A stretch of DNA of 64,000 nt. Origin: Amphirosellinia nigrospora (Eukaryota > Ascomycota > Sordariomycetes > Xylariales > Xylariaceae). The translations under genes and the position numbers were made by a program. Each line of letters begins with the position of its first letter. Position 1 is the stretch's first letter. The notes beneath the pieces were generated by a model, which saw nothing but the letters and a program-made list of their open reading frames with translations, searched no databases and was not told where the DNA came from. The stretch spans positions 3,278,001-3,342,000 of the forward strand of contig SCHM01000001.1 of NCBI GenBank assembly GCA_004123355.1, written 5' to 3'. Shown here piece after piece: positions 36,772 through 48,550 of the stretch.

Positions 36772-39700
36772 ATGCCCCTTTCAAACTTGGTAATATGGCG
36801 TGTTTTTGCACTGCTAGGAGCACTATTCTCGGCGCTTGCCACCGAGGTCGCGGCGTTTCCGAGTAGCAACGCGACGTATTCCTCAGGAGTAACTGCAGTG
36901 AACAGCGCAAATTCCTTCAGAAATTCGGGACAAGTCCTCACGATCCCCTAAAGCGTGTGAATCACAAGGGTGTCACGACGCCGAGCATAGCGAAGAGGTT
37001 TTTCAAGACCGAGGTTTTTGGAGTATACGGAGCTGCGTATCTAGCTGAGTGTATGATTCCAACATTCTCTTCTCACCATGCTCCTATACCAGCCTATTTC
37101 GTTTCATCCTACTTAACACTCCACGACTTGACCACTCGCGCCTGCGGTCTAGTCCCTGAATACGGAATGAAGAAGCGCTAGGAAGGAGATCGGCCTCAAA
37201 CGGACAAACAAATAAGATGCTGAAGACCAGTATCATCGGTGACAGGGACACTGACAAGATACTAGTGACGATCGGCACCAGCACTGAAGGTAACCAGCAG
37301 GTTATAGATGTGCTTATAGATACCGGTTCGTTCGAGCTGTGGGTCAACCCAAACTGCTCCGCGTCAAACGTGCCAGATTTTTGCAAAGCGTTTGGCCACT
37401 ACGACCCCACGCTCTCGTCGACCAGCCAGAAGGTTAACAACAATGGCTTTTCCATCAAGTATGGGTCTGGCCACGCTATGGGCCCCTACTACAAAGATGA
37501 CATTTATATATCTGGTTAGTTACACATTGTGACATTTAGCGCGTGGTGAAAGCCACCCCCGGTTTCCTAAAGGCAGAATGATGGGTAAACCTGAAGGTTA
37601 CGGATTGATGGCTGACAAAATACATCTCAATAGGGGTGAAAATTCAAGATCAACAGTTTGGCGTAGCGAACTCGTCGGAGCTTGTCTGGTTCGGAATCAT
37701 GGGACTTGCCCGCAGTCAGGGGATCATCAATTACCCCCTCGTCATTGATTCAATCGCCGCTCAGGGGTTCACAAACACAAAGCTGTTCAGCATGAATCTC
37801 GGTAGACAAGTCAACCCAGGCGGTGCGTGAGCGAACCTACAATCATACCATCGACGCATCCTGGGGTTAGGATGGCCATTAGATGTATTCTCGCTGACCT
37901 GACTTGTGGAACAGCTGTCATTACCGGCGAAATGGCATTCGGCGGCGTTGATACGAATAGTTACGCCGGAATGCTAAAGAAAGTTCCCACGGATCCATCT
38001 GATCCGTAAGTCATAGCCATACGACAGCGTATTGTTCGTACGTATATAACAGCTCTTCTGACCTATACAGACACTACAAGATAGTTCTACAATCTCTGGG
38101 GTACCGCGCCCCTGGAGCCGGCTCCTCGACACCCCTAGTAGACTCCAGCCTGCCCTTGCCCTTGATCGTCGACTCGGGCACGACCCTCTCCTTGCTGCCT
38201 GAACCCCTTGTTAGCAAACTCGCAGCGCAGTTCCCTGGTGCCAAGTCCGACGGTGCTGGTGGATATCGCGTGAGCTGCGCGTATCAAAACCAGACCGGCA
38301 CTGTCGACTTCGAGTTCCTCGGCGCAACAGGGACTGTGACAATCAATATTGCGTACAGCGATTTCATCTGGAATAACGGCGGCGACTGTTTTCTCGGTGC
38401 CTGGTTTAGCAATGATGTCGGAACTTTCATTTTAGGAGACTCGTTTCTGAGGGGTGCTTACGGTGAGTTTCTTCTTACCTCCCGAAATTTACTCCTACTT
38501 GACTCGAGATGCTCGTCACCACAAGGTGTTGGTCGTACCGTCGTATTTCTCTTTATTATTTGGTTACATGATCAGATCCCGAGAACTGACTGATCAATCC
38601 ATATAGTCGCATTCGATCAGACGAACAATGCGCTCTTTATGGCTAATCGCCTCTCTTGTGGAGATGGAGAATCAAACCTCGTGGCCGTGCCAGCCGGGTC
38701 GGATGCTGCGGCGAACATTCCGGGGTCATGCTCAGCAGTTGGCGTCTCGCCCTCCACGTCTCCGTACACATTGGCACCTTCACCAACATCATCAACCGAA
38801 ATAGTGTCAAATACCTCCATTCCGACCGTCACTCCCACTCTCGGCCCTTCAATGAACCCCGTAGGACCAGCTGATACGATCACTATTACCCTATCCACCC
38901 CGTCTAGCTCTCCATCGTCCATACCCTCCTCTCTTGAAACTTCCTCCCCGTCGACCTTTTATCAATTATCATCCATGTCTTCTCCCACGGTTTCTATCGT
39001 ACCGTCAGCCTCATCGCTTCCTACAACTTCCGATATCTCATCTCTCCCGAGTATGACCACCGGATTCCCGAGCGGCAGTGGCGGGGACCCAAGTGTTACC
39101 CAGAGCGTGCCCACTGGCGTTAGCGCGGATCCGAATGATTCCCCCAAGATACACGGAGCAAATGTGTCAGAAGGTCCTATGACAACTATCACAGACACCA
39201 TCACCCGTACTGTCGTCTACACGGTGACGACATGCCCCGAAACCGTGAAAGACTGCCCGTTGCGGGGCAAGGTCGCGACGCGGTACGAGACAATCCTCAC
39301 GACGTACTGTCCAGGTCGTGACGAGGCCACGTTCATCACAGGAGCCAGCGCACCACTCATCACGCCCGCTATTATCAAGCCTGACATGCCTCATATCAGT
39401 ATAATCAACAGACCCCCATCGTCGACATCGGCCCACCTACTTATCCTGTTGACACTGGAGCTACGGGATCGAATGCGGAACAAGGCCAAGGCCAAGGCCA
39501 GGGACAAGGACATGGGCACGTACAGGTACAGGGACAGGGACAAGGCATGAGTAAGGAAGCGCAGATATCAGTAATCACTACCGTCTGCCCCACCACGAAA
39601 ACCTACGCCGTCACATCTTGCAGCCCGGGCGACGCCGCCTGTACAGTAGGCATGACGACCACGGCTGCCGTCACTACTACCGTCGTGAAGACGTTGCACG

Positions 39701-39899
39701 TGCAGCCTATCCCCACGCCCATCCCGGCCGGGAACGGACTCACCGCGGCGGGAAGCAACACTACCGCGGCATGGAATAGCACAGGGGAAGACCTGCCGTC
39801 GTCGCGGCTTCTACGGCCCCGAACGTGGTATTAAGCGCGCGGCGCCTTGCTGCCGTGCTCGCGCTCGCGCTCATCTGGGGTATTATGGCGGCGGTATGA
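36772..39899 (+). CDS. GPI-anchored aspartyl protease (yapsin / OPSB type)
   Basis: Pepsin-family (A1) protease of the cell surface. Exons 36772-37050, about 37246-37514, 37634-37822, 37915-38005, 38071-38462 and 38607-39899. The N-terminal signal anchor is VFALLGALFSALATEVAA. Catalytic motifs are DTGSFELWVNP (about residue 115) and DSGTTLSLLP (about 290). The catalytic region ends near FILGDSFLRGAY. A stalk of over 300 residues follows, very rich in Ser, Thr and Pro, with a Gly-Gln repeat near 39480-39545 and Cys-containing TVCPTTKTY/TTCPETVKD units. It closes with a hydrophobic tail (RRLAAVLALALIWGIMAAV) that fits a GPI signal. One-base gaps in C or G runs (near 36947, 37246, 39415 and 39800) explain all frame changes. 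Repaired length is about 838 residues. The boundary of exon 2 is the least certain. Confidence 0.88.
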
Positions 39900-40548
39900 C
39901 TGCGATGAGTTTTCATTTATGTATGTTTATTTATTTCGGGTTAATTGTCGTGGGTAGTAAGCTTTTTGGGTAGCTAGGCGGGTATTTCGGAACGGGGTGA
40001 TGGGAAAAGGGGTAGAAATACAAATACAAGATGAGACCTACAACAATCACATTCGGGACATCGTTGCGTGATAATTACTCTCGAAAGACTCCCTTCCTAC
40101 CTTCAAGTCTGGTTTGTACGATAATACTGAGACTCGAGATATAAGCAGGTCAAAATAAACGCACACATTCAATTACTAGTGCTACAGCGTCCGAGAGGAA
40201 GCATTCATGGAACGAAAAGCAACGTGAATGTGAAATCCTTGAGAGCCCAGCTACTCCTCAACCTACAGAAACGCCTATTCCCAGGATATAATGTACTAAA
40301 AGGCCCACCAAGCAACAAGTCAAGACGCTGCAAGCAACCATTCTCGCTCGGCTTTACGGCCTTATGGTGTTAGGAGTGTTCCTTGTTTCTTACCCCCGCA
40401 ACTTGAGCTTCTATCCCCCTTCCGTTTACCGCCGTAACTAACATCCCTTCATCAACCACAAGACTAGGAACCAATATCGCTCGTCGTTGGTCGTGGTCGT
40501 CGTGGTATCTCGTACACATGAATCATCTCCCTCGTCGTTATAAAGAAC
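39900..40548. other. intergenic region between convergent genes
   Basis: About 650 bp holding the 3' ends of the protease (plus) and the Ras-like gene (minus). No ORF or repeat is supported. Confidence 0.5.
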
Positions 40549-41370
40549 CTACCAACACCTCAAGCTTCTCCAAAAGCCATTACCACCTCTTCGGCCAAAA
40601 GTCCCATCAAATCGAGGACCCCGAACACCAAAGCCCCTCTTTTCGTCGGGGCCGTTATCCCTTTCATCAGGAAGTGGTGTGAGCGGCTTCGTGACGCCGC
40701 GACGATCCATCTCAGGATTATCGACAACGCCCATCTCCGCGAGCCGTCGGGACTCGATGACACGACGCACAATTAGTGCGAATGTCTCCTCAATGTTGAC
40801 TTCAAGCCGGGCGCTCGTCTCCATGAAGCCACAGCCGCGTCTGCGCGCCCACTCGAGACCGAGCGCGGCCGAGACCTGCCGCGACTCCTGTAGATCGCAC
40901 TTATTACCAGCGACGATCTTGATGGGTGGAACAACGCGCGCGCCGCCCCGATCGTACACGCCACCACCTGGCGGGACGCCGGCCCGTCGCGCGCGCACAG
41001 CGTTATCTAGTCGTGTCTCGGCCTCCATATCTATCAGATCATTGAAGTGACTTAGGGCGTCAAGACTATCCACTGACGTAATATCGTAGACGAGCAAAAA
41101 GGCATCGGCACCAAGGTTCGACGAGGCCCACATGCCCCGGTACTCCTCCTGGCCAGCCGTGTCGGTTAGGCCGAGGTGGTACGTCGTCCCATCAATGCGC
41201 CGCGTGATGCTGTAGCTGTCTTCGATGGTAGGGTCATAGTCGGACGTCCATTGCGAACGCACTAGACGTAGCGTGATGGACGACTTGCCGCAGCCGCCAT
41301 CACCACAGATGGTGATGGAGATTGGCACGGGTGGTTGGCCGTTGGCCACTGGTGGATGGCTGGACATCAT
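40549..41370 (-). CDS. Ras-like small GTPase
   Basis: Single-exon ORF of 273 codons, one of the few genes in the window that reads without a break. GTP-binding motifs: P-loop GDGGCGKSS, switch I YDPTIEDSY, switch II DTAGQEEY, base recognition NKCD and ETSA. Between switch II and NKCD there is an insert of about 20 residues rich in Gly, Pro and Arg (VPPGGGVYDRGG). After the G domain comes a basic, Gly-rich tail of about 70 residues ending SLRCW. No CAAX box is present, so farnesylation is not expected. The Cys two residues from the end does not fit a prenylation signal. The protein belongs to the Ras branch but is not an obvious Ras1, Ras2 or Rsr1 orthologue. Molecular switch role inferred; partners unknown. 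Confidence 0.88.
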   Translation of the reverse strand: MMSSHPPVANGQPPVPISITICGDGGCGKSSITLRLVRSQWTSDYDPTIEDSYSITRRIDGTTYHLGLTDTAGQEEYRGMWASSNLGADAFLLVYDITSVDSLDALSHFNDLIDMEAETRLDNAVRARRAGVPPGGGVYDRGGARVVPPIKIVAGNKCDLQESRQVSAALGLEWARRRGCGFMETSARLEVNIEETFALIVRRVIESRRLAEMGVVDNPEMDRRGVTKPLTPLPDERDNGPDEKRGFGVRGPRFDGTFGRRGGNGFWRSLRCW

Positions 41371-43560
41371 CGTGGGTCGTTAGAGGTATTCTGTGATGTG
41401 GCTAGATGGGCTTCGATTCCTATATAGACCACCACGATGGGGTGACTAGACTTGCGCCGAGGTCGGGATTGAGGTTCGATTAGGGCTAACTAGATGACGT
41501 GATGCGCCGGGGACGTAAACAGCTGGTCGAGAAAGACGGTAGGCAGGTCCGTGCGACCCTTATGTATTCAATTATCAATCAAGTAAAGGAGAGGCGAAGA
41601 AGCAATGTGCGATCTCGTGGCCGCAAGTCGATGCGATTTGTGAATCTGACTATGCTCTTTAGTTCTTCCAGCCTCTTTTCTTTTCCTACTTGCTTTTTGT
41701 TTTCCTAGCAGACAGGTGACGCCAGTAGGTTGACCCGGATCGACTGAGATATTACTACAGTCGATTGAGCTCAAGTGGGCTGGGTTAGTAGCGAACGGCG
41801 ACTAGCGGGCAAATGGAGAGAGCTAATGACGGCAGCGTCCGGGGTCCAATCCAGGTTGGGAATTGCCGGGTGCTTATCATACAGGAGACTACAGGCGCAC
41901 ACACGTGCTCGACTCTCGACTCTCACGCTCGGGTCGCCGGACGAGTGGGGAGTGGGAGGACTAGTTCGGATTTTCCGAAAGCGAGAACCGAATACTGTAG
42001 AAGTACAAGAAGCGAGAAGCCAATTGACGGTCAGTTTATGGATCCGAAGTCCGACTGCGAATGAAGCTTCGGCTCTGCTCAGCAACCCAGACAGGGATAA
42101 GACGTAAATGTATGCTAGTGCTGTGCTGTATGCTGTATGCTGCGTGATGGCGGCAAGGTACGAACGAAAAGGAGTGGAGATGCCCCGAGAATGCAATGTT
42201 AGAGCACAGGCACAAGGAAGTGACGCAACGATGTCGAGAATCTGTCGCAGCGAATTGAATCACGATGATACAATGAAGAAACGAGGCGAAGAAAAGGCAA
42301 GACAGCCGCTTGGATAGGGAGGGAGGTACAGTAGGTCGGTACGTGTACACATGTGCGGAACGAGCGAGCAAAGGGAAAGCAGGAGAGAGAGGGAATAAGG
42401 CGGGGGAACGGCTTAACCCAGCTTCTTTTGTAGGTCAATCAGATTCAAAGTTGGTCGCACACAAGGGAGGGAGGGAGAGGGAGTTGTGAGACGTTGCGCG
42501 AGTTCTGATGCTGATGCTACCTGTTGTGCCTTGGACTAGTCTCCTGTAAAGCCTGTAAGAATCTCTACCCGGGGAGATAGGGTGCAGTAGTCTACCATAC
42601 TATGTAATGTAGCGGCTGGAGAATACTGTACTGTGTATGTGCACCGTACACGGATTGGGCCATTGGAGGAAGTCAGGCACGACTACAGGTGCTATCCGTA
42701 CATCCTAGCTCTGGCCCTAGAAAAACGGCGCAAATTCTAGTGTAGCTGCTCGCTTAGTGCTCTACATATCTACATACTAGCATATAAACCTGTGATTCAC
42801 AAATCCCGTGTCCATTTTCCAGAGGTGGTGATGACCCCCCGGCGTTCAGCAGGACACTCCCCCGGAGCTGTCTCGGAGGCCTACTGAGCTGTAGCAGAAT
42901 GGGTAGGGGTAAGATAGCGATCACTATCAGGGCTATCAAAGAGTGAAGCGGGGGTGGGGCGGGCACGAGGCGGGGGTATATCGGGGTTTGGGGAGCGATT
43001 ACCCACTGGACATACACTATAAGAACCTTGGAGGTGGCATGGCTACAAGGAATAACCCTGATCATTACTGTGTCTGTCATTCTCCTTCCACACGGTGCTC
43101 TATGTTGTGCACCATTCGCCAATTACTTCCTCCTCTTCTGGTTGGCCAATTGCATTCATACTGCACCCCAGCCCAATCTATAGCTCGCCATCACACCTAC
43201 AACATTGCCTCTACTCCGTATTTCCCCTGGATTATTCCCTTCCCGTGCCGTGGGAACATATTGATTCCTCACACGTGTTGAGGCTTCGCCGGTTATAATA
43301 CGACGTGCATCTTAGTACCTACATAATGTACCCGGTTGCATGCCACGTTGAGATGCACTATTCGGTCTTGGAGTAATCGGCAGTCTCGACCCAGAGTGGG
43401 AATACCCTGCTATCTGCGTCTCCAAGGGGCTGTGGCTTTGGACTTTGGAGCGAGTACCCCTTGAGAGAAGACATGGCCGCCTGGCCTCGCCTAAGGAAAC
43501 CCGGTAGTCACCTCCAACATACTGTACTGTGAAGCCCCTGACTTGACCTCTTGTGCATCG
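41371..43560. other. intergenic region; Ras-like promoter and leader on the minus strand
   Basis: About 2.2 kb. The first 1 kb is purine-rich on the plus strand (pyrimidine-rich on the minus strand), fitting a long leader for the Ras-like gene. The ORFs listed there are low-complexity read-through. 42500-43560 shows nothing distinct. Confidence 0.45.
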
Positions 43561-44555
43561 TCACACATCGAGGCATCCGTACGTCATCTTTGCCTCTCTA
43601 CATCTTTGTCTCAGCTCGTAAACGATGGCCCTTAAAGTTGCAGCGCAGTCCGAGTCACCCGCCGCAATAGCACTATCAGACGCAGGACTACCCAACTCCC
43701 TCATCTTGCCACCAAAGCGACCTGCCATATCGACGTCGACCATGGAAACCCCCATCCCACTTCCATGGGCATGCATATTATGGTGATCTGTCTGAGAGTG
43801 GATGAACTCCCTCGAGAGTAAGATATAGATCTGGTCTAGATCCCGGGTATGTTCCAGAATTCGTAGTATCGAGACCATGTCAAAGGGCCCGCCAAGTTCA
43901 AGTGGCCCGATAGCTAGTCGGCGTATACGAGCTAGCCAGGAAGTGTCACTCAGTCCTAGCATCATCTTAGCTATGCCCGGGTCGATGCGGAAAATGTCAG
44001 ACGCAATATCGGCCAGGCACGGTTGGCTGATATTCAAGGTCGAGTTATCTAGCCAGAGATCAATGACATCGTAGTGCTTGCAACGAGCCTGTGCGACGGC
44101 GAACGCTTCGTGATTGATCAATGGATGCAATCTCGGCCAAGTAGCAACGAGACCGCGGTATGCCGAATAGACCCTGCCTGACATGGGCGAGAGATCGCGT
44201 ATCACTGTTTTCCATTGTAAGAGCGGTATGTCTCGCGTGTGCCAGTCATAACGATCCGCCAAGTTCCTGGTTGCCATGTTACCTTAAGACAACAAAACCA
44301 AGCCTTGGGTTGACAAGGAGGCGGCTTGGACGTATGAAAGCCTCCCTTCTACTTACTTCAGGAGACGTCCCCTGCTAGTAATTGAGCGTAGGGACGAGAG
44401 CGGGTCCAATTGACCAGTGTCCCATGAAAGGAATCCTCCATTGAGGGTATGAATGACGGGGACTCGAAGTACGAGTCAAAATGGTATTCCCAGATAAGAA
44501 GCCGAAGTTCAGTTGGGAGGTCGCTGAATTGACTGAAAGACTCGGCATCTGACAT
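43561..44555 (-). CDS. 2EXR domain protein
   Basis: Two minus-strand exons, 44555-44357 and 44266-43561, with an intron of 90 nt (GTAAGT donor, CCAG acceptor). The N-terminal block FSQFSDLPTELRLLIWEYHF is the 2EXR signature, common in large families of uncharacterised filamentous-fungal proteins. The second exon carries a helical region (DLWLDNSTLNISQPCLAD, RIRRLAIGPLEL, RDLDQIYIL) typical of their C-terminal parts. One G missing in a run of four near 44371 explains the apparent stop before the donor. With it the phases fit and the length is 301. F-box-like or protein-interaction roles are often guessed for the family; none is established here. Confidence 0.7.
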
Positions 44556-45153
44556 TTGATACTGATTTTATCTATGTTATTGTCGTACACGATTTCGGAG
44601 TCTTCGTCAGCTCAGCATTTCATATGAGGTAGCGATTCTCATAGCTCCCTCAACACCATACTGAATACCTACCTAGGAAGTTGATGTCCTTTGGAGATAA
44701 AGTGGGATAGATGCACCCTTGGATAGACTTCACCGAAGTACCTACTGAGGGGCGGTGCCGGCTGGTACCGGCTCTGTTAAGTTAGTTCAACCTACCGCCC
44801 AATCCGATGCGGGGGTTGACCTCATCATCATCATCATCAACATCTTTAGCGCCTGCTACCGTCATCACATTATCATGTCGTAGTGGATTGTACCCCTTCA
44901 TTAACGTAATTAACGAACACTCACCTTCATATATTATGAGGGATCGCGGATAGACTGTAACAAGATATGTATATTTACATTTTGATCTAATTAACACGAT
45001 GACAAAACGTTTACTCCAGCACTATCTGCAAAGGTGTATAAGCCATGAATTTGTTTAGAGCCCATCTCTTCCTGAAACTCTTATAATTTTCTTCGCACGG
45101 CTATACGCCCCAATAATTAGGTCGTAGCTACGAGGGTAAATTATTTTCGCGCC
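44556..45153. other. intergenic region
   Basis: About 600 bp. A short ATC/CATCAT microsatellite lies at about 44821-44842. Otherwise nothing is seen. Confidence 0.5.
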
Positions 45154-46121
45154 CTACCACGATGGCCGCGTCCCATCATGTACATTCACATTGTGGCAGA
45201 CGTCTCCAAAAACTTCCATCATGTGCTCCAGCCGATCTTGGGTCCTCTTTACGGTATTAGCCAAGTCGCTTCCAAGTGGTAGCATGATCTCATTCCCAAG
45301 ATCCTTAGCAAACCCCTCCTTCATAATAACGTTATAGATTGCCTCGCAAGCTTTGAGGTGGTCGCCCGGCAGGGAGAAGTCTCCCTTGCTCAGCATTTTG
45401 AACAGTCTCTCCGTCGGCGTACCCTCATAATCTGGCCCCAGTGGCGCCGCGACAGCTTGCACGGAACTGGCCATTGGCGTATTGAAGGTCCCGAGATACA
45501 CTAATAGGACTCGCACGTTGAACGGGTCTAGCTCTTTATGTAAGACTTTCGTCATGTCTACCTTCCAAAGTCAGTACTTTTCGTGTTTTGTCTGCTATAC
45601 GCAACTTGCGGTGAAAGCTAGCGCTCACCATCCAACGCTGCTTTGGAAGCCCCGTACACGCCGAGAGAATTCATAGCTTCTATACCCGCCCCGCTGCTAA
45701 AATTCACGATCATGCCCGACCGGCGTTTCCGCATATACGGCGTCACGGCTCGGACGAGCCGATAAGGGCCGAAAAAGTTGACGTCCATCTGCCGCCGGAC
45801 CTCGGCCTCCGTGAACGACTCCAGCGTCCCCGCGATAGCCATCCCGGCGGTGTTAATCAAAATATCGATCTGAGACCCGCCCGATTCGATATCGTCAATA
45901 ATTTTGCCGGATTCTAAATCTTCTAAGTCGAGCTGGGTCCAGCGACCACCGCGGCCAACGATTTCGTTGACGAGCTCAGGGGTCCGGCTTGGGTTACGCG
46001 ATGTCGCAATCACGTTGTGACCATTTGCTTGCGCCAGGCGCGTCAATGCCAACCCGAAACCTGACGACGAGCCGGTTATCAACCAGGTCAGGGGTTTGCT
46101 TGTCTTTGTTACTTCGCTCAT
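45154..46121 (-). CDS. Short-chain dehydrogenase/reductase (classical SDR)
   Basis: NAD(P)-dependent oxidoreductase with a Rossmann fold. Exons 46121-45629 and 45557-45154, intron 71 nt with a TACTGAC branch site. 897 nt of coding sequence encode 298 residues without any frame fault. Cofactor motif TGSSSGFG (residues 16-23), then LDLEDLESG, and INTAG where most SDRs have NNAG. Catalytic Ser in VNFSSGAG and Tyr-x3-Lys in YGASK. The substrate-binding half includes ELDPFNVRVLLV and GTFNTPM, as in the retinol-dehydrogenase-like fungal SDRs. The substrate cannot be read from sequence. It lies head to tail with the 2EXR gene, with no sign of a cluster. Confidence 0.93.
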
Positions 46122-46897
46122 GATGGATTGGTGAGATGAGGTATTCCTGGAGTAATCTTGTGGACAGTATTGAGAGAGGCTATTTATAATTACACAACAG
46201 GATTCTTAATATTTACTCTCTACATTAAACTTTCCCAATAAACGCCCATTTATATTTAGATTGGTTCATATTTTATTTCTAATTATCGCAATGTGTTGCT
46301 CTTGTTTGATTGTTGTATTGACCGGATTTAACGCAGTTAAGTCTCAAACCCCAATACCCCCGCCTCGGCGCTCTCCACACTGGCGGTAATAGTGGATTTA
46401 ACACTTGCTGGGCTAGCGAGGTGCTTATTGATACAGTGGACCAACTTTATCTGAACTTGGAGTCTAACCCTATAACTCGACATAGGTAGTTAAGCACAAC
46501 ACTTATTGCTTTAGAAGATCGTGCCCGAGGGAGACAATATGTCAGATATTACGCGAAGATCTTCGCGCTAACGTATCTTAGGATTGTTCATAGACTTCTT
46601 TAAACCCTAATGAGGCTTAGCGTACGTACGTAGGTCTTGTTTACCATGTCTTGTCCAAAGCAATCATATCTAACAAGCCCAAGAACCCAGACATGCGAAT
46701 CTAGTATTTTCCTTCTCATCATAACGCCAGTACTAATTCTAATAACCATCCCGGTCCCAGTCCCGATATGATCCACCATCCAGAATTAGAAACCTATCAT
46801 AAAGTCGCCAGCGTCACATAATGGGCGATTCTCTTATATGATCTTCAAAGAACTAGTGGAATCTGCTCATGAAGCATCCTTTTTTTTCAGTATTCTC
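46122..46897. other. intergenic region
   Basis: About 780 bp, AT-rich, with the SDR promoter and the OGFr 3' UTR. No repeat or ORF is supported. Confidence 0.5.
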
Positions 46898-47500
46898 TCA
46901 AGAAACCTCTGAGCCATCAGGCGCCTGAGACAGAGGATTTTCCAGAGCGCGGGTCCAGAATCCGATGCTGCTAGGGCCAATCGTACCTCGAACTTTGTAA
47001 ACCTCGATGAGCGCGTTGTAAAAGTCCTTGGCCGCGCACTCGAGGCCGAGAACCCGTAGGCTCCGAATAATGCGAGTGATGCGGAGATGATTGTGATCGA
47101 TACGTGCTACCCAACGCGAGAAGCCGGGCTTGCAATCCTCCTTGGGCGTGATAGTGAGTCGGGAATCCGAGCCCTCCTTGTCTTCGGCATCAAATCCGTA
47201 AAATGCGAGCATGCGCTTCAGTGCGCGAAGGAGGTTGCTCTTGAGGCCGGGGGATTGAGTGAAGATGAGCATCGTTTCCTCGTCGACGACGGGTGCATGG
47301 AAACTGAAAACAGACTCTTCGGGTAGAGGGAACACTGTTTGGATGTAGTTGTGCTGGCGCTCTAAATCGTCGTCGCCCCACCTCAAGATCTGGTCAAGTG
47401 TGCGACCGTGGGAGTCGGGGCCTTTGGTTGTGGGATCGAAGAAATTCACGAGGCGGCTCATCGACCGCTTAGAAGGGCGATTGACGACTGACGAAGACAT
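46898..47500 (-). CDS. OGFr-conserved-region protein
   Basis: Intronless ORF. The start at 47500 (MSSSVVNRPSKRSMSRLVNF) is preferred to the in-frame ATG at 47575 because the extra 25 residues look untranslated. The block ILRWGDDDLERQHNYIQTVF followed by PLPEES is diagnostic of the N-terminal domain shared with the vertebrate opioid growth factor receptor. The downstream helices MLAFYGFD, NHLRITRIIRSLRVLG and GPSSIGFWTRALEN complete the domain. About 200 residues, so essentially the domain alone, without the repeats of the animal protein. In fungi the function is unknown. No frame fault is seen. Confidence 0.85.
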   Translation of the reverse strand: MSSSVVNRPSKRSMSRLVNFFDPTTKGPDSHGRTLDQILRWGDDDLERQHNYIQTVFPLPEESVFSFHAPVVDEETMLIFTQSPGLKSNLLRALKRMLAFYGFDAEDKEGSDSRLTITPKEDCKPGFSRWVARIDHNHLRITRIIRSLRVLGLECAAKDFYNALIEVYKVRGTIGPSSIGFWTRALENPLSQAPDGSEVS

Positions 47501-47748
47501 CTTGGCGGGTTCACAGGTGCCTGCAAGGGCAGCATGCAGGGTAGGAGGTGGGAACGAGGCGATGTAGTGTACCACAGCTGGGCTTTGTGGTAGAATGAGT
47601 AACCGTAGATAGACAAGATTTAGAGTTTAGAAGTGTGTCGAAGGAGTTAGGCTCTTGTGTTGAGCTTCTATCTAAATGTTGTTTGCTTGTTGTCGCCCGG
47701 CAAACGATGTATCGCCCGGTACGTACCTTACCGTACCACGACCCGCTA
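47501..47748. other. OGFr promoter region
   Basis: Short spacer between the OGFr gene start and the AT-rich element. Nothing specific is seen. Confidence 0.4.
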
Positions 47749-48020
47749 GACCTAGTAAACTATAAATAGACCGTCAATTAGTAGTTGAAAATCTTCAACG
47801 CGTTAGCCAAAATAAATACTTGAGCGACGATTTGCGAAAATAAACAGTTTGTTAATTTTAAACGTTAATACGCGCATAAATATTAAAAATTTTAAACGTT
47901 TGAAATCGCTAACGTTGAATTAATTTTAAGCGTTGAAAATTTTAAGCGTTGATTAAGCGTTGATCAAACGTTAAAAATTTCAAACGTTGAAAACCGCTAT
48001 AGCCTACTAGAAAATTAAGG

Positions 48021-48047
48021 GCCGCAAGTACTATACGTACTTGCGGC
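48021..48047. repeat. perfect inverted repeat (11-bp stem, 5-nt loop)
   Basis: Stem GCCGCAAGTAC with loop TATAC and the exact complementary arm. It sits between AT-rich arms of the surrounding element and just before three repeats of the form TACxGCTGTTCTA (48060-48115). Confidence 0.8.
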
Positions 48048-48284
48048 TATTTTATTATTACGGCTGTTCTATTATACTACAGCTGTTCTACGGTATTACA
48101 GCTGTTCTATAGTACTACGGTTGTTTTTACAACAATTAAAAATTACAGTGCAGTATAAGATTCGAACTATATTAAATTCTAGCTACTTATTAAATTAGCT
48201 ATTCGACTAAATAGTAGCTATTGCGTTATTTTAATTAAAATAGCCCGTACAAAGGTATCGTAACTTCTCTGCGTAGGCTGTATT

Positions 48285-48550
48285 GGCTGCGTGGCTGCGT
48301 GGCTGCGTGGCTGCGTGGCTGCGTGGCTGCGTGGCTGCGTGGCTGCGGGCTGCGTAGCTGCGTAGCTGCGTGGGCTGTATTAGCTGCGTGGGCTATATTG
48401 GCTGCGTGGGCTGTATTAGCTGCGTGGGCTATATTAGCTGCGTGGGCTATATTAGCTGCGTAGGCTGGGCTATAGGGGCTGTAGGGGCTGTAGGGGCTGT
48501 AGGGGCTATAAGGGCTGTAGGGGCTGTAGGGGCTATAGGGGCTGTAGGCT
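48285..48550. repeat. three adjoining tandem arrays sharing a GGCTG core
   Basis: First array: about nine units of GGCTGCGT (8 bp, 48285-48370). Second: about five units of an 18-mer of the type GCTGCGTGGGCTATATTA (48362-48465). Third: about nine units of GGGGCTGTA (9 bp, 48470-48550). The apparent ORFs over this segment on both strands are simple translations of the repeats (Tyr-Ser-Pro units on minus, Gly-Cys/Gly-Tyr units on plus) and are not genes. Confidence 0.85.
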
